From Capitulum mitella (Eukaryota > Arthropoda > Thecostraca > Pollicipedomorpha > Pollicipedidae), in assembly GCA_030062745.1 (NCBI GenBank), contig CP099839.1:13356544-13420543 (forward strand): DNA of 64,000 nt, given 5' to 3'. Below are positions 13,101-22,646 of the stretch, in pieces (within the stretch, counting starts at the first letter, position 1; every line of letters begins with the position of its first letter). The translations under genes were made by a program, and so were the position numbers. Below the pieces are notes generated by a model that was not told the origin of the DNA, made no database searches, and saw only the letters and a program-made list of their open reading frames with translations.

Positions 13101-16100
13101 GGAGGAGCCCCTGTGCTGCGCGCGCTGCTGATGGCGGCCGCCGCCTGCCACGCGCTGGCGGCCGGCGCGCGCTGCAGCCGCCTCCAGTACGCCTGCTTCT
13201 CGGGCGACCAGTGCGTGGACAAGACGCGCGTGTGCGACTCGCGCGCCGACTGCGCCGACGGCTCCGACGAGGCCGGCTGCCGGCGCGGCTGCGCGGGCGG
13301 CCGGTGCGCGAGCGACCCGCCGCCGCCGAGCGCGGACTGTCCAGACGGCGCCGACCGCGCTACCGAGGAGGGCAGGCCGGCGCCCAGGGCTGGCCCGTGC
13401 CCGCGCGGTCGCATCGCCTGCCTGAACGGCACATGCATCCCCGGCGAGCTGCGCTGCGACGGACAGGTGGACTGCGCTGCTGACGGCGCTGACGAGGACC
13501 AGTGCCCTAGCATCAGCTGCCGGCCGTACCACTTCCGCTGCCGCTCGGCCGCGCGCTGCGTGCACCCGTACCGGCTGTGCGACGGCCGCGACGACTGCGG
13601 CGACGGCAGCGACGAGGAGCGCTGTGCGACGCGCGGCTGCCCGGCCGGCGCGTTCCGCTGCGAAAACGGCCGCTGCCTGCCGCCCGACTGGCGCTGCGAC
13701 GGCCGCGACGGCTGCGGCGACGGCAGCGACGAGGCCGACTGCGCGCCGGCCGGCCGCTGCCCGGCCGGCCGCTTCGCCTGCGCCAGCGGCCGCTGCGTCG
13801 ACGCCGACTACGTCTGCGACGGCGACGACGACTGCGGCGACGGCAGCGACGAGTCCGACTGCCGGCGCGTCGCGTGCGCCGACGAGCTCTTCAAGTGCGC
13901 CGACAGCGGCGCCTGCCTGCGGCCGTGGCGGCGCTGCGACGGCGTCGACGACTGCCGCGACGGCGGCGACGAGCGCGGCTGCCAGAAGCTCTGCGGCGAG
14001 GGCCAGTTCCACTGCGGCGGCCCGCACTGCATCGACCAGGCGCTGACCTGCGACGGCGCGCCCGACTGCGCCGACGGCCGCGACGAGGTCGGCTGCCCGC
14101 TCTGCGCCGTCGACCAGTTCCGCTGCGACAACGGCAACTGCGTGCCGGCCCACTGGGTCTGCGACGGCAGCGACGACTGCTTCGACGGCGGCGACGAGGC
14201 GGCGGCCGCGTGCGACGCGCTCAACGTCACCTGCCCGGCCGGCCAGTTCCGCTGTGGCCGCTCGCAGCGCCGCTGCGTGCCCGAGTTCTTCCTCTGCGAT
14301 GGTCACAGCGACTGCTACGACCACAGCGACGAGACGGAGGCCGCGTGCGTGGCGGCGCCCGCGCGCACCGCGCCGCCGTTCGCCTGCGTCAACAGCTCGC
14401 AGCCGTCCCAAGTGGCCGCGCGCTGGGTCTGCGACGGCGAACCGCACTGCCAGGACGAGAGCGACGAGACAGCCGCCGCCTGCGCCGCCACCAACGCGCC
14501 TTGCAACGACGACCAGCTGCGCTGCGACGGTGCCGAGCGGCGCTGCGTGCAGGCCGCCGCCGTCTGCGACGGCTACGCCGACTGCCACGACGGCGGCGAC
14601 GAGACGGTGGCCGCGTGCGCACGCTTCAATCTCACCTGCTCGGACAGCCAGTTCAGCTGCCGCGCCGGCCGGCGCGCCTGCATCTGGCGCCAGTGGGTCT
14701 GCGACGGCGACGACGACTGCGACGACGGCAGCGACGAGACGGCCGCCGCCTGCCGCGCCGTCGGCGTGGAGCCCTACTCCAACAAGTTCCGGTGCACCTC
14801 CCCTCCGCACAACTACATCTCCAAGCGCCAGGTGTGCGACCGCATCAACAACTGCCTGGACGGCGGCGACGAGACGGTGGCCGCGTGCGACCGGCCGTGC
14901 GGCGCGCGACAATTTCGCTGCCGCTCCGGCTACCCGCGCTGCGTCGACGAGCTGCGCGCCTGCGACGGCACCAACGACTGCCAGGACGGCAGCGACGAGA
15001 CGTTCGCCGTCTGCTCGTCCAGCGGACACCCGTGCTACGCCCGCCAGTTCCGGTGCCGCTCCACGCCCAAGCAGTGCTTGCACGCGCAGCAGGTGTGCGA
15101 CGGCGACGGCGACTGCGACGACGGCAGCGACGAGGCGCCCGACGTCTGCCGCCGCCTCAACGTCACCTGCGGCGAAACCGAGTTCCGCTGCGAGCGCTCC
15201 TTCGCGCGCTGCGTGCCGCTCTTCAGCGTCTGCGACGGCCAGGACGACTGCAAGGACGGCAGCGACGAGACCGACGAGCTGTGCGGAGCCGGCCGGGCGG
15301 CGTCGACCGCCTGCGCTGCCGACCAGTTCGCCTGCGAGGACGGCGAGCCGGCCTGCGTGCCGGCCGCCAGCGTCTGCGACGGCCGCTACGACTGCCTCGA
15401 CGGCAGCGACGAGGCCAGCCGGCGCTGCCGCCAGCGGCGCGGCGGCGCCTGCCTCGAGGACCAGTTCCGCTGCGCCGACGCCAACGGCTGCCTGCCGCAG
15501 CCGTGGGTCTGCGACGGCGACCCCGACTGCGCCGACGCCAGCGACGAGGCGGCCGCCGCCTGCGCCGTCGTGAACATCACCTGCGCCGCCGGACAGTTCC
15601 GTTGCGTGTCGACGCCGTCGCGCTGCATCTCGAGCCTGCTCGTCTGCGACGGCGACAACGACTGCGCCGACGGCAGCGACGAGGCGGCCGCCGCCTGCGA
15701 AGCTCACCCCGTCGTCTGCGCAGCCGGCCAGCGCCGCTGCCGCGCCGGTCGCACCGCCTGCGTGCCGCTCGAGCGCGTTTGCGACGGCTACAACGACTGC
15801 GACGACGCCTCGGACGAGACGGCCGTCGCCTGCGTCGAGGTGCCGCCCGACTGCGCGCCGGGCGGCGGAGGGCCCGGCTGCCCGCCGCCGACCAGGACCG
15901 CCAGCGGCCGGCGTCGGGCACGACTACCCGGCCCCGTCCGCCTGGCCAGGATGAGCAAGTCCGGCCCCTAGGCGGCGGCCGGCTCGGCAGGCCGACGGGA
16001 GGAGCAAGCGGCCTCGTGCGAGCGCCGCCGTTACCGACAGCGTGTGAAACTATGTCCCGATAAGGAGATGTGAGGATTTAGCTTGACGGCAGAACAGGTG

Positions 16101-19100
16101 AGGTTCGACGTCCAACAGCGGTATCGATGCATATGAAGCATCGCACGCGTTACCATGAATCTCATGCGTCCGTGGATATCTGGGGACTTGAATGCGTATC
16201 GACTAACGTGCATTAGTGTGCAGCATAACTAAATTCGTTCGGCGGAACTCGAAGAAGACGTCCGCTGAGCAGAACGAGCGGATGCTTACTGGAGTTAGTA
16301 CCGGTCAGAGTAAGATCTTTGCAAAGACAAAATCGTTTTCGCTTACATGATACCATGGCCTGTGCTACAACTGACAGCATTCGTTAAGATTACCACAATG
16401 AAATATGATACAACATGAAAGCTTTTCAGGGTTCCCATCACATCATTTCCCCTTAAGTCGTGGTCCAAACGATATTTCACGAGCCAAAACGAAACTGACA
16501 TGCGGCCAATAATTATGTAAAGCTTCCAGTCCTCTGACAACTATCGGCTATCGTGGCCATGCAACTAGCATACAATGTCATATGCACATTATGAGTGCAC
16601 GTGACCAGGATAGCTTACAAACGTCACCGAACGAAAAAAGGCAATGAGGCACTCAATTCACGGCAGCCGTTACCTGATTAACTGTATGACATTCGCAACA
16701 GTCGCTTCAATACACGACATCTTTACAAGGGCCATGTAATAAGCAAAGGCAACGACAACGCAAAAATACTTATGTTAGCCGCTTGGTAGAATTTGCGACA
16801 GACGCATGGCTGTTTTGCATGGAAAGGTCACGAATACCTGAAGCTAAAACGTGCTTTTCAACGAAAATCAAGTTACTCGGCTATATTCGTACTCGTTAGC
16901 TCACCTTAAAGCGAAACAATGAAGACAGAAAAACATGAAAGCAACTCCAATTTTTCCGATCAGCCGCCGCAAAACCCCGCATTTTCCAAACGACTACCAG
17001 GTGACGGCGAGAACCACGTCCAGGCGCGGTTTGCCAGCACACATCAAGGTCGTCCGTCACCGCGGAAAAACAGCAATCTCCACCCATCTCCGTCTGGAGG
17101 CTCCGGGAAACACTGAGGGTGCGGTCCCGTCCAATCACACCGCGAAGGCCGGCCCGCACCGCTGACGAGCAGCGATCAGCTCCAATCTGGGTCTACAACC
17201 AGCGAGCAGTGACGCCAGGCCCAGCCGCCAGTCTCTGTCGTGACCATTAGTGTCTGCTGCAGCAGCTCCCCCAGCCGGGAGCAGTGGCCGTCCGGCCTAG
17301 TCGCTAGTTCTTGCTATTACTAGTGGTGCCTGATGTAACTACTATCCCCCTCCCCCCCCCGAACGGTAATATCTAGTCGAACTGCATACCACCGCCGGAC
17401 ACCTGCAGCCTCTATCTCTCACTCGCCTCCACAATCATGCCTCCTTCCATCGGTGTAGCCACGTCCCAGATATTGAGCGGGGAAGCAGATCAGAATCTGG
17501 GAGCACGGACAATCTGACCCAAAACCTCATTTTTCCGCCGGAAGTTGCAAAAAAACGTCCACTTTCCGGCCAAAATGGGGGAAAAGCCCATTTTGCCAAA
17601 ACTGGTGGGGACATGTCCCCCAGCCCCACCGGTGGTTACATGTATGCCTCTTTCCACTGGAGGTGGTCACCACGGGGCCGGCACTGCGGCGGCAGGTGGC
17701 GCCAGCGGAGATCCCGTTACGTTAATATCGCAGCAGGAATCACGGCTGCATCCCTCCACAAAGCGTTCGGACCCAGAGACGATACGGGCGATCAAATCGT
17801 GGAAACCCGCGAACAGGTCTGCACGCGTGTCACGGCCATCGAGAAAGAGTCAGAATGCAATCCTAAATCCCCGAATTCCTTGGGTGATACCGTGACAAAA
17901 ACTGTCTCTCTCAATGCCGTCCGTCAGCAACACATCAGTCACAACATAGCAGGTGTAATAGAAAGGAAGCCTGTAGTTGGTTTTAATTCTGAGGCGAATG
18001 CCACATTATGCCACGTTCCGGCAAAAATGTCTGAACTCGCGCCAAACACACGTTATGCTATTGCCTCATTCACTCGTCGTCACGTAAAAAATTCGAAGAC
18101 AGGTGAAAGAAAAATACTGTGTGTCATGAGGGCATGCAAAACTGCAGAAAAAGCAACACATCCTCCATTGTGCGTTACCTTGGTGTACTGTTCCAGAAGT
18201 TTGGTGAAGTACTGGAAGAGCGAATGCTGTGGCCGGAGGAAGTCGAATTGGTAATTGCGCTGCTCGCGGTTCATCAGGTTGGTGAGGAACTGACGCCCGT
18301 TCCGTGCCACAAACTGGGCCGTCAGCTTCACGATATCCCTGGAACAAATTGCATAGGTTTACTGCGCCGGCAGACACAAGGACGTAGCACTCGAGTCTGG
18401 TGGCTGGATACAAAAGGCCTCAGGGAAGACAACGCTTCGGACGAATTCGTCCAAGTGTCTGCAAGGACGGCACGTGTGGCACAAGCGCTTCATGGACTCA
18501 TTCGCCGTCATCTACCCTTGAAGAATCACAAGTATGCTGAGAACAATATTTCTGTTAAAAGCAAATAATGAACAGATATGAATTAAACGTGTGAGAGGAG
18601 CTCCTGCACAATTGATTTAACACCTGGGTTTGACAATTTGACATTCTGGGCCTAAAATGAGTCGGACGATCAAAATACCAACAGCCGGCACCGCAGCTGT
18701 TGTCACTGCTGGAGTTTAGAGACCTTGCACGCCTCTTCCCCCCCCCCCTTCGCGGCGCCGGCCCGGACGGCTACCGGCGACAGCTGCCGGCCGGACGGCA
18801 CGACCGGGCGGGCGGCCCCGCGGCCGGCACTCACAGGTCCACGGCCGAGATGGAGGGCGGGTCGGCGATGAACTCGTAGTCGGGCGGCGGGTCGGTGACC
18901 ACCATCTGCTTCTCGGCGGCCGGCCGGAACATCTCCTGGCCGGCGCGCACCTGGCCGGTGCCCGCTGCCGGCGCCGGCGTCAGCTCCAGCGGCACCAGCG
19001 GCTTCGAGGCCGCCACCGGCTCTGACGGCGGCACACAGTCACGGTCACCGGCAACCGCTCGCGACGACGGTCGTTCTACATGATGCGTGTGTGTGACGAA

Positions 19101-20844
19101 ATTCCCGTTCTGAAGTAGGCTGACAACGTAGCAGACCAGGGTGGTGCATGGCATTTCGCAAGCAGCTGCGTGATGCGTTATGCAATCGTCAAATACGTTA
19201 ATTAAGAGCGAAACATCATGACTGTCAGCAACATGCGTAACTGTACCAACACCTGAATGTGGGCCAGACTGGAAAACGGCGTAACGATAACATTACGCTA
19301 CGTCCACGGGGCTCCACTCACCGGCCTTGCCGTCCCTGATCTCGTCCACCTTGTGCTGGTAGTAGGCATGGTACGGGTCGCCGCTGTTCAGGAAGTTGAA
19401 CTTCGGGTTGTTGAGCTCGTTCTGTCGGATTCGGGACTCGAACTCCGGCCCGTTCCGAGCAACGAAGCTCGCCGTCTTGTCGACGATGTCTATTCGGCCT
19501 CGTCAAGGAAACGTTCACGACGCTCGCAGTTGGACCACCTCACGCGGCACAGTTCACCACGCACTGCTACACCGTGGTGACGTCGGAAGCCCAACAGCCG
19601 GCGACGGCGTCACGCATGCTCGGTGCGCCGAATCTCTGAAGGGATTCTGGGGCGAGTCGGTCCGCCGGGCTGCATCGCCGGACGGCACCACCCAAACGGC
19701 GGAGCATCGTCTCCACGGAGAGCGTGCACCTCATTGGACCCAACAGCGAAGCCTGGTGGTAGGGTAAAAACTTGCGAACACGTTTGTGATATCCCAGACT
19801 TTGTTACGGTAATGACAGAATGAAACGGACAAGTGCACGAAACTGCTTCAAAAAACGCGACTCTGCTTTAGCACTGGAGAGAAATCGCGACGTTACGGTC
19901 ACCATTAATGCCAACACGAGTAGTACAATGACTGATCATAGAACAAAACGGAGAGCTGCACAAAACTACCTCCAGAGTGTATCTAGCAATGCAAGAGAGC
20001 GGGAAACTCGAGGCATGACCAATACTAATATGAGTACTGTACCGCATGGTCTTCTTCGCTTGTTGCACAAACAATGATTATTAGTATTTCCATTCTTAAA
20101 AAAAGCGATGAAGGTATGCATTACGGCCTCTTTCGCGGAAGGCCATGACGATAATCAGCCAAGTAATAGCCTTCAACCTGCCCAGTTTGGCTGCTTGCCA
20201 TACATCCCTTGCGGATCTACACTCCCTGTGTGAGGTGTCACTTTCGACGATTAACATTCCTCGTGACCTTAAGATTTGCACATATTATAGTCCTGGTGCT
20301 AGTGACAAGGGACAGGTTCCTCTTCGTAAAACATCAAGTCCTAGAAATCAAGAGTACGAAAACTTAAATCAGGAGACGTAGGAGTTTTTTGGCTGGAGGG
20401 CTTCTACTCGGCAAAGCTTTCTGTCGAATTAGCATCAAAAGCGTTCTCAAAGCAAAATTGGCAAAGGTGCGTTTCGCCATACAATGATGGCTGGATGTGT
20501 TTTGGTTGGAGACAAAAATGTGATTACAAACGCACCGATATGGTCCTGAGACAATGTCAACATGAGTTGATCCATCCCTTCTCCCACATCCACAACTCTC
20601 TCACACGCTTAACCACGCCTATCTATTCCGAGACCTGCGCTGGTTGCACGGGTGACTCGCCATGCAGTAAAAGGATACTTCTCACTTCAGGCGGCGGGTA
20701 GATGATGCCGACCACCTGTTTGGTCTTGGTCTGCTCCTCGGCGGTGGTGTCGGGCGCGTCACCAGCCGTGTCACCATCCGTGGTGTCGGTGGTGCTCGGC
20801 ACGGCGGCCGAGCCATTTTCCAACTCGGCGACGGCGGGAGGCAT
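653..20844 (-). CDS. SF3A1: Splicing factor 3A subunit 1 (SF3A1/Prp21), nine exons, 3' part outside the window
   Basis: SF3A1 is the largest subunit of the SF3a heterotrimer of the U2 snRNP and helps U2 bind the intron branch site in the nucleus. Nine exons join with matching phases: 20679-20844, 19322-19489, 18835-19021, 18179-18338, 4612-4893, 3890-4178, 3414-3599, 2870-2988 and 653-1181, giving 695 codons plus one base. Seen in order: the [12 protein letters not shown] motif (about residues 45-55), SURP1 (about 56-105), the [17 protein letters not shown] linker, SURP2 (about 174-227), the [16 protein letters not shown] block, an acidic stretch, the [18 protein letters not shown] block and the [11 protein letters not shown] block, then a proline-rich tail. 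The C-terminal ubiquitin-like domain of the family is not in the window; the gene runs off base 1. Start: an ATG at 20844, two bases after a possible acceptor (cctcag), so a non-coding 5' exon is likely. Intron 4 is about 13.3 kb and hosts another gene on the opposite strand. Confidence 0.96.
1182..2869. other. SF3A1 intron, nothing recognised
   Basis: This is the intron between exons 8 and 9. Both strands were read; only short, unsupported reading frames are present and no repeat stands out. Confidence 0.6.
2870..2988 (-). CDS. SF3A1: SF3A1 coding exon 8
   Basis: The exon encodes [18 protein letters not shown] followed by [16 protein letters not shown], colinear with the family. The acceptor is cgtccgcag and the donor is GTTCGT; phase 1 in, phase 0 out. 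Confidence 0.93.
3414..3599 (-). CDS. SF3A1: SF3A1 coding exon 7
   Basis: The exon encodes [18 protein letters not shown] and [17 protein letters not shown], both hallmark SF3A1 blocks. The acceptor is ctttgtccgcag. The donor GTGAGC after VFAT is chosen over an internal GTCAAC because only it gives phase 1, which exon 8 needs. Confidence 0.94.
3890..4178 (-). CDS. SF3A1: SF3A1 coding exon 6 (acidic region)
   Basis: This exon encodes a Glu/Asp/Ser-rich stretch with the family motif [14 protein letters not shown], then a poly-proline run and [13 protein letters not shown]. The acceptor is cgacccgcag and the donor is GTATGT; phase 0 in, phase 1 out. Confidence 0.94.
4612..4893 (-). CDS. SF3A1: SF3A1 coding exon 5
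   Basis: The exon begins [12 protein letters not shown], continues [12 protein letters not shown], then an Arg/Glu-rich helix and the strongly conserved [19 protein letters not shown], ending at QRVLMQ. The acceptor is ggcccgcag. The donor is GTCAGC, a weaker than usual site. Phase 0 at both ends, 94 codons. Confidence 0.95.
4894..11375. other. SF3A1 intron 4, distal half, no gene recognised
   Basis: Long intronic sequence with scattered short frames and no recognisable protein. The only marked sites are a TATA-like element near 5533 and a tRNA-like remnant near 8640-8713. Bases 5560-6420 are richer in CpG than the surroundings. Confidence 0.5.
5531..5577 (+). promoter_or_regulatory. Possible TATA/initiator core promoter inside SF3A1 intron 4
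   Basis: A TATATA at 5533-5538 is followed by TCAATG at 5561 and TCAGTG at 5572, both close to the arthropod initiator TCAKTY. The spacing from TATA to the A of the first initiator is 30 bases, as in standard core promoters. A CpG-rich stretch follows. No transcript can be shown, and the LDLa gene on the same strand starts 7.5 kb downstream. Confidence 0.22.
11376..12707. mobile_element. TTAA-bounded non-autonomous element, copy A
   Basis: The element has TTAA at both ends (11376-11379 and 12704-12707), a CCCTCGCACGAGGG start, and a G-rich/C-rich hairpin just inside the left end. A GGTCA/TGACC cluster lies at about 11522-11550. Its right end (AGCTTTCCGACGATGT, then CCGTTCGCGAG) resembles the right end of the element at 58203-59425, so these two are distant relatives. 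It has no coding capacity. TTAA target sites are typical of piggyBac and Kolobok transposons. Confidence 0.5.
12787..12924 (+). other. Upstream ORF before the LDLa gene
   Basis: An ATG in good context (cacaATGG) opens a 45-codon frame that ends in TAA at 12922-12924, 164 bases before the ATG of the LDLa gene. The surrounding sequence, 12780-13090, is CpG-island-like. The peptide has no recognised family. It could be a translational uORF or chance. Confidence 0.25.
13089..15971 (+). CDS. Secreted protein of about 20 LDL-receptor class A modules, nested in SF3A1 intron 4
   Basis: The 960-residue frame is uninterrupted. Residues 1-26 look like a signal peptide (charged start, Leu/Ala core, AAGA). 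About 20 LDLa modules of roughly 35-45 residues follow, from C28 to about residue 915, each with six cysteines and the calcium-cage motif CDGxxDCxDGSDE. Exceptions: the module near the FACVNSSQ segment and the NKFRCTSPP module lack the first cysteine, and a degenerate Cys-Gly-Arg stretch follows module 1. No EGF, YWTD propeller, CUB, protease or membrane segment is visible; the tail is basic and short, so secretion is inferred. LDLa modules bind lipoproteins and other ligands in a calcium-dependent way, but the ligand here is unknown. The gene lies wholly inside SF3A1 intron 4 on the opposite strand and is intronless as read. GC-rich codons also leave long open shadow frames. A longer spliced form cannot be excluded. 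Confidence 0.85.
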   Translation: MRTAGGAPVLRALLMAAAACHALAAGARCSRLQYACFSGDQCVDKTRVCDSRADCADGSDEAGCRRGCAGGRCASDPPPPSADCPDGADRATEEGRPAPRAGPCPRGRIACLNGTCIPGELRCDGQVDCAADGADEDQCPSISCRPYHFRCRSAARCVHPYRLCDGRDDCGDGSDEERCATRGCPAGAFRCENGRCLPPDWRCDGRDGCGDGSDEADCAPAGRCPAGRFACASGRCVDADYVCDGDDDCGDGSDESDCRRVACADELFKCADSGACLRPWRRCDGVDDCRDGGDERGCQKLCGEGQFHCGGPHCIDQALTCDGAPDCADGRDEVGCPLCAVDQFRCDNGNCVPAHWVCDGSDDCFDGGDEAAAACDALNVTCPAGQFRCGRSQRRCVPEFFLCDGHSDCYDHSDETEAACVAAPARTAPPFACVNSSQPSQVAARWVCDGEPHCQDESDETAAACAATNAPCNDDQLRCDGAERRCVQAAAVCDGYADCHDGGDETVAACARFNLTCSDSQFSCRAGRRACIWRQWVCDGDDDCDDGSDETAAACRAVGVEPYSNKFRCTSPPHNYISKRQVCDRINNCLDGGDETVAACDRPCGARQFRCRSGYPRCVDELRACDGTNDCQDGSDETFAVCSSSGHPCYARQFRCRSTPKQCLHAQQVCDGDGDCDDGSDEAPDVCRRLNVTCGETEFRCERSFARCVPLFSVCDGQDDCKDGSDETDELCGAGRAASTACAADQFACEDGEPACVPAASVCDGRYDCLDGSDEASRRCRQRRGGACLEDQFRCADANGCLPQPWVCDGDPDCADASDEAAAACAVVNITCAAGQFRCVSTPSRCISSLLVCDGDNDCADGSDEAAAACEAHPVVCAAGQRRCRAGRTACVPLERVCDGYNDCDDASDETAVACVEVPPDCAPGGGGPGCPPPTRTASGRRRARLPGPVRLARMSKSGP
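15972..18178. other. SF3A1 intron 4, proximal part, no gene recognised
   Basis: No coding signal is recognised. Near 17520-17660 there is a G/C-run segment (gggggaaaagccc, ggggacatgtccccc) that looks like the end of a dispersed repeat. No polyadenylation hexamer for the LDLa gene was spotted directly after its stop codon. Confidence 0.45.
18179..18338 (-). CDS. SF3A1: SF3A1 coding exon 4 (SURP2)
   Basis: This is the second SURP module, known in the family to bind SF3A3: [44 protein letters not shown]. The acceptor is tttgttccag and the donor is GTAACG, phase 0 out. The following intron of about 13.3 kb is by far the longest in the gene. Confidence 0.96.
18835..19021 (-). CDS. SF3A1: SF3A1 coding exon 3 (inter-SURP linker)
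   Basis: The linker between the SURP modules is Ala/Pro-rich at first and ends in the conserved [19 protein letters not shown]. The acceptor is gccgtcag and the donor is GTGAGT; phase 1 in, phase 2 out. The split leucine codon is completed by exon 4. Confidence 0.93.
19322..19489 (-). CDS. SF3A1: SF3A1 coding exon 2 (SURP1)
   Basis: This exon carries the first SURP module: [17 protein letters not shown], then [15 protein letters not shown] and [11 protein letters not shown]. The acceptor is ccgaatag and the donor is GTGAGT; phase 1 in, phase 1 out. The sequence is nearly colinear with animal SF3A1. Confidence 0.95.
20679..20844 (-). CDS. SF3A1: SF3A1 coding exon 1
   Basis: This exon encodes residues 1-55, an acidic and threonine-rich leader followed by [14 protein letters not shown], which is diagnostic of SF3A1. 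An in-frame GT (gtgaga) lies seven bases earlier, but the donor gtatcc is preferred because joining its final A to AC of exon 2 gives EVR-N-IVDK as in the family. Phase 1 out. Confidence 0.9.
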
Positions 20845-20877
20845 TCCTGAGGACGACCGCAGCACGGCGTCACGAGA

Positions 20878-21290
20878 CAATCACGATCAGACACGGTCAT
20901 CCCGTGATAAACACGACCAGACACGGTCATCCCGTGATAAACACGACCAAACACGGCCATCCCGTGATAAACACGGCCAGACCCGGTCATCCGTGATAAA
21001 CACGACCAGACACGGTCATCCCGTGATAAACACGACCAGACACGGTCATCCCGTGATAAACACGACCAGACACGGTCATCCCGTAATAAACACAATCACA
21101 CACGATCATTCCGCCAGAAGCATCAGGGGTCACGGCCATCCCGTCATTAACACCAGCGGACAACGTCATCTCGAAACAAGCACGCACGGACATGGTCATC
21201 TCGTGATAACCACGAGTGGGCATGGTTTTAATGTGACGAACATGAGGGAGCACGGTCATCCTGTTCCGCACGCGCGAATGCGGTCATTCC
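20878..21290. repeat. 30-bp minisatellite next to the SF3A1 start codon
   Basis: About 14 units of a 30-bp repeat built on cccgtgataaacacgaccag plus acacggtcat. The units nearest SF3A1 are almost identical and they decay away from it. The array begins about 35 bases upstream of the SF3A1 ATG, so it is in the 5' leader, promoter or 5' intron of that gene. Confidence 0.85.
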
Positions 21291-21444
21291 GTGTTAGATC
21301 GGGGCAGTCAGTCTCAGTGTTAAAGCGTGTCGTGCCATACGAAAAGCACATAAATGTTACGCATCGTTATCAGCTACTGGTTGTCCAACGAGGTCGCTTA
21401 GCTGTGAATATGGATAAGATCCGCTGTTTCAAACATTTCGCTAC

Positions 21445-22646
21445 TTAACCCTATTCCCGGAGGGCTAGGCGGTATGGCCGATTCCCGGCAGGGGGGGGCC
21501 GATTCGGCCCCCCCTGAGATCTCGAGAACTACTCGTCCGATTTTATCGCAACAAACGGCAATCGATTTGCCGTAGCGTGAACTACATTTTTATAAAAAGA
21601 AATTTTCTAAATTTTGAAATTTGTGGATACAGGAGGGCAAAAATGTCAAAATGGGGGTACTTTTGGACTTCCTATAACTCCGTTGTTTATTGACCGATTT
21701 CGATGAAACTGGCATGAATCGAGAGATTATGGGTAGGGCTTTTACCATGGGTCTCCAAATCTGAAATTTTGAGAAAATTTATGGGCGTTCACGGGGTTTC
21801 AAAAATAGGAGGACTAGTTGTCTAACAACTGGATGAACAAAAGAAGCAAACACCCTTTTTTGGCTTCTGCTAGTCATGTTATACTAAAGAAGTACAAATC
21901 GCATTACAATGTTTGTATAATGTTAGCATAGGCGGTGCCAGGGACATGAAAAAGGGGGAACTGTCATGGTCACACGTTTCTCAGATCAACATGTGACCTT
22001 TGACTTTAAATGACCTCCAGTGACCTCACGGTCACTTGGAATGATCTCGTGTGCATTTAATATTATCTTTAAACGTTTTCAATGATTTGAATTCACTCTA
22101 TTTCAAAAATTTCGTTTTATGGCTATTGCGATATAGGGTACGCGCACTGACATTTTAGGTCATAGCTCCGTGACCCGACCTGATATCAAGCTAAAACTTG
22201 GTACACAAGTAGAAGGCACCCTTCTACGTCATATACATTCCGGGTTTGGCATTTGAAAAAACGGCGCCAAAATTATAGCGAAAAAAACAAATTTTGACTT
22301 TTGACCTTGACCTCACCTTGTAAAATGACCTCAGGAGAACAAAACTATATCTGCACATTGCCCACCTATTGAGCTATACATCCATATAAAGTTTTAAGTT
22401 CTATCTTAAAAACTCTGTTTTTGGCAGACATTTTCCTTTTACCCTTAACATGGCCAAAATGGCATGAGGTGCCTCCCAAAAACGTTGCCTGGCTCCGCCC
22501 CTCAGCAAAATAGAATTTTGAAATTTTGTCACGGCACGTAGGAAAAGTCACCCAGTTTCGTGGAGCTGCGTTAAAAAGCCTAGAATTGGCAAGCAAAAAA
22601 CCCGAGGGGGGGCGGATTCCGCCCCCCCTGCCGGGAATAGGGTTAA
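21445..22646. mobile_element. TTAA-bounded non-autonomous element, copy B
   Basis: The element is TTAA + CCCTATTCCCGG ... CCGGGAATAGGG + TTAA, with perfect 12-bp terminal inverted repeats and TTAA at both ends. Just inside each end is a G-run/C-run hairpin. The interior, about 1.2 kb, is almost the same as bases 60235-61443 and has clusters of TGACCT near 21995-22040 and 22300-22335. No transposase is encoded. TTAA plus a CCCT terminus suggests piggyBac-type mobilisation; Kolobok is the alternative. Confidence 0.75.

Noticed and set aside
12822-15707. 961-residue minus-strand open frame, Val/Ala/Arg-rich
   Set aside because: It is the shadow of the LDLa array: GAC/GGC/TGC codons read backwards give GTC/GCC/GCA and no stops. 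It has no family motif, whereas the plus strand has regular cysteines and calcium motifs.
13577-16063. 828-residue plus-strand frame, Arg-rich
   Set aside because: It overlaps the LDLa gene in another frame; the composition is explained by GC-rich codons and there is no domain.
20702-21448. 248-residue plus-strand frame with repeated HDQTRSSRDK units
   Set aside because: It is the 30-bp minisatellite read in frame; a unit that is a multiple of three stays open by chance.
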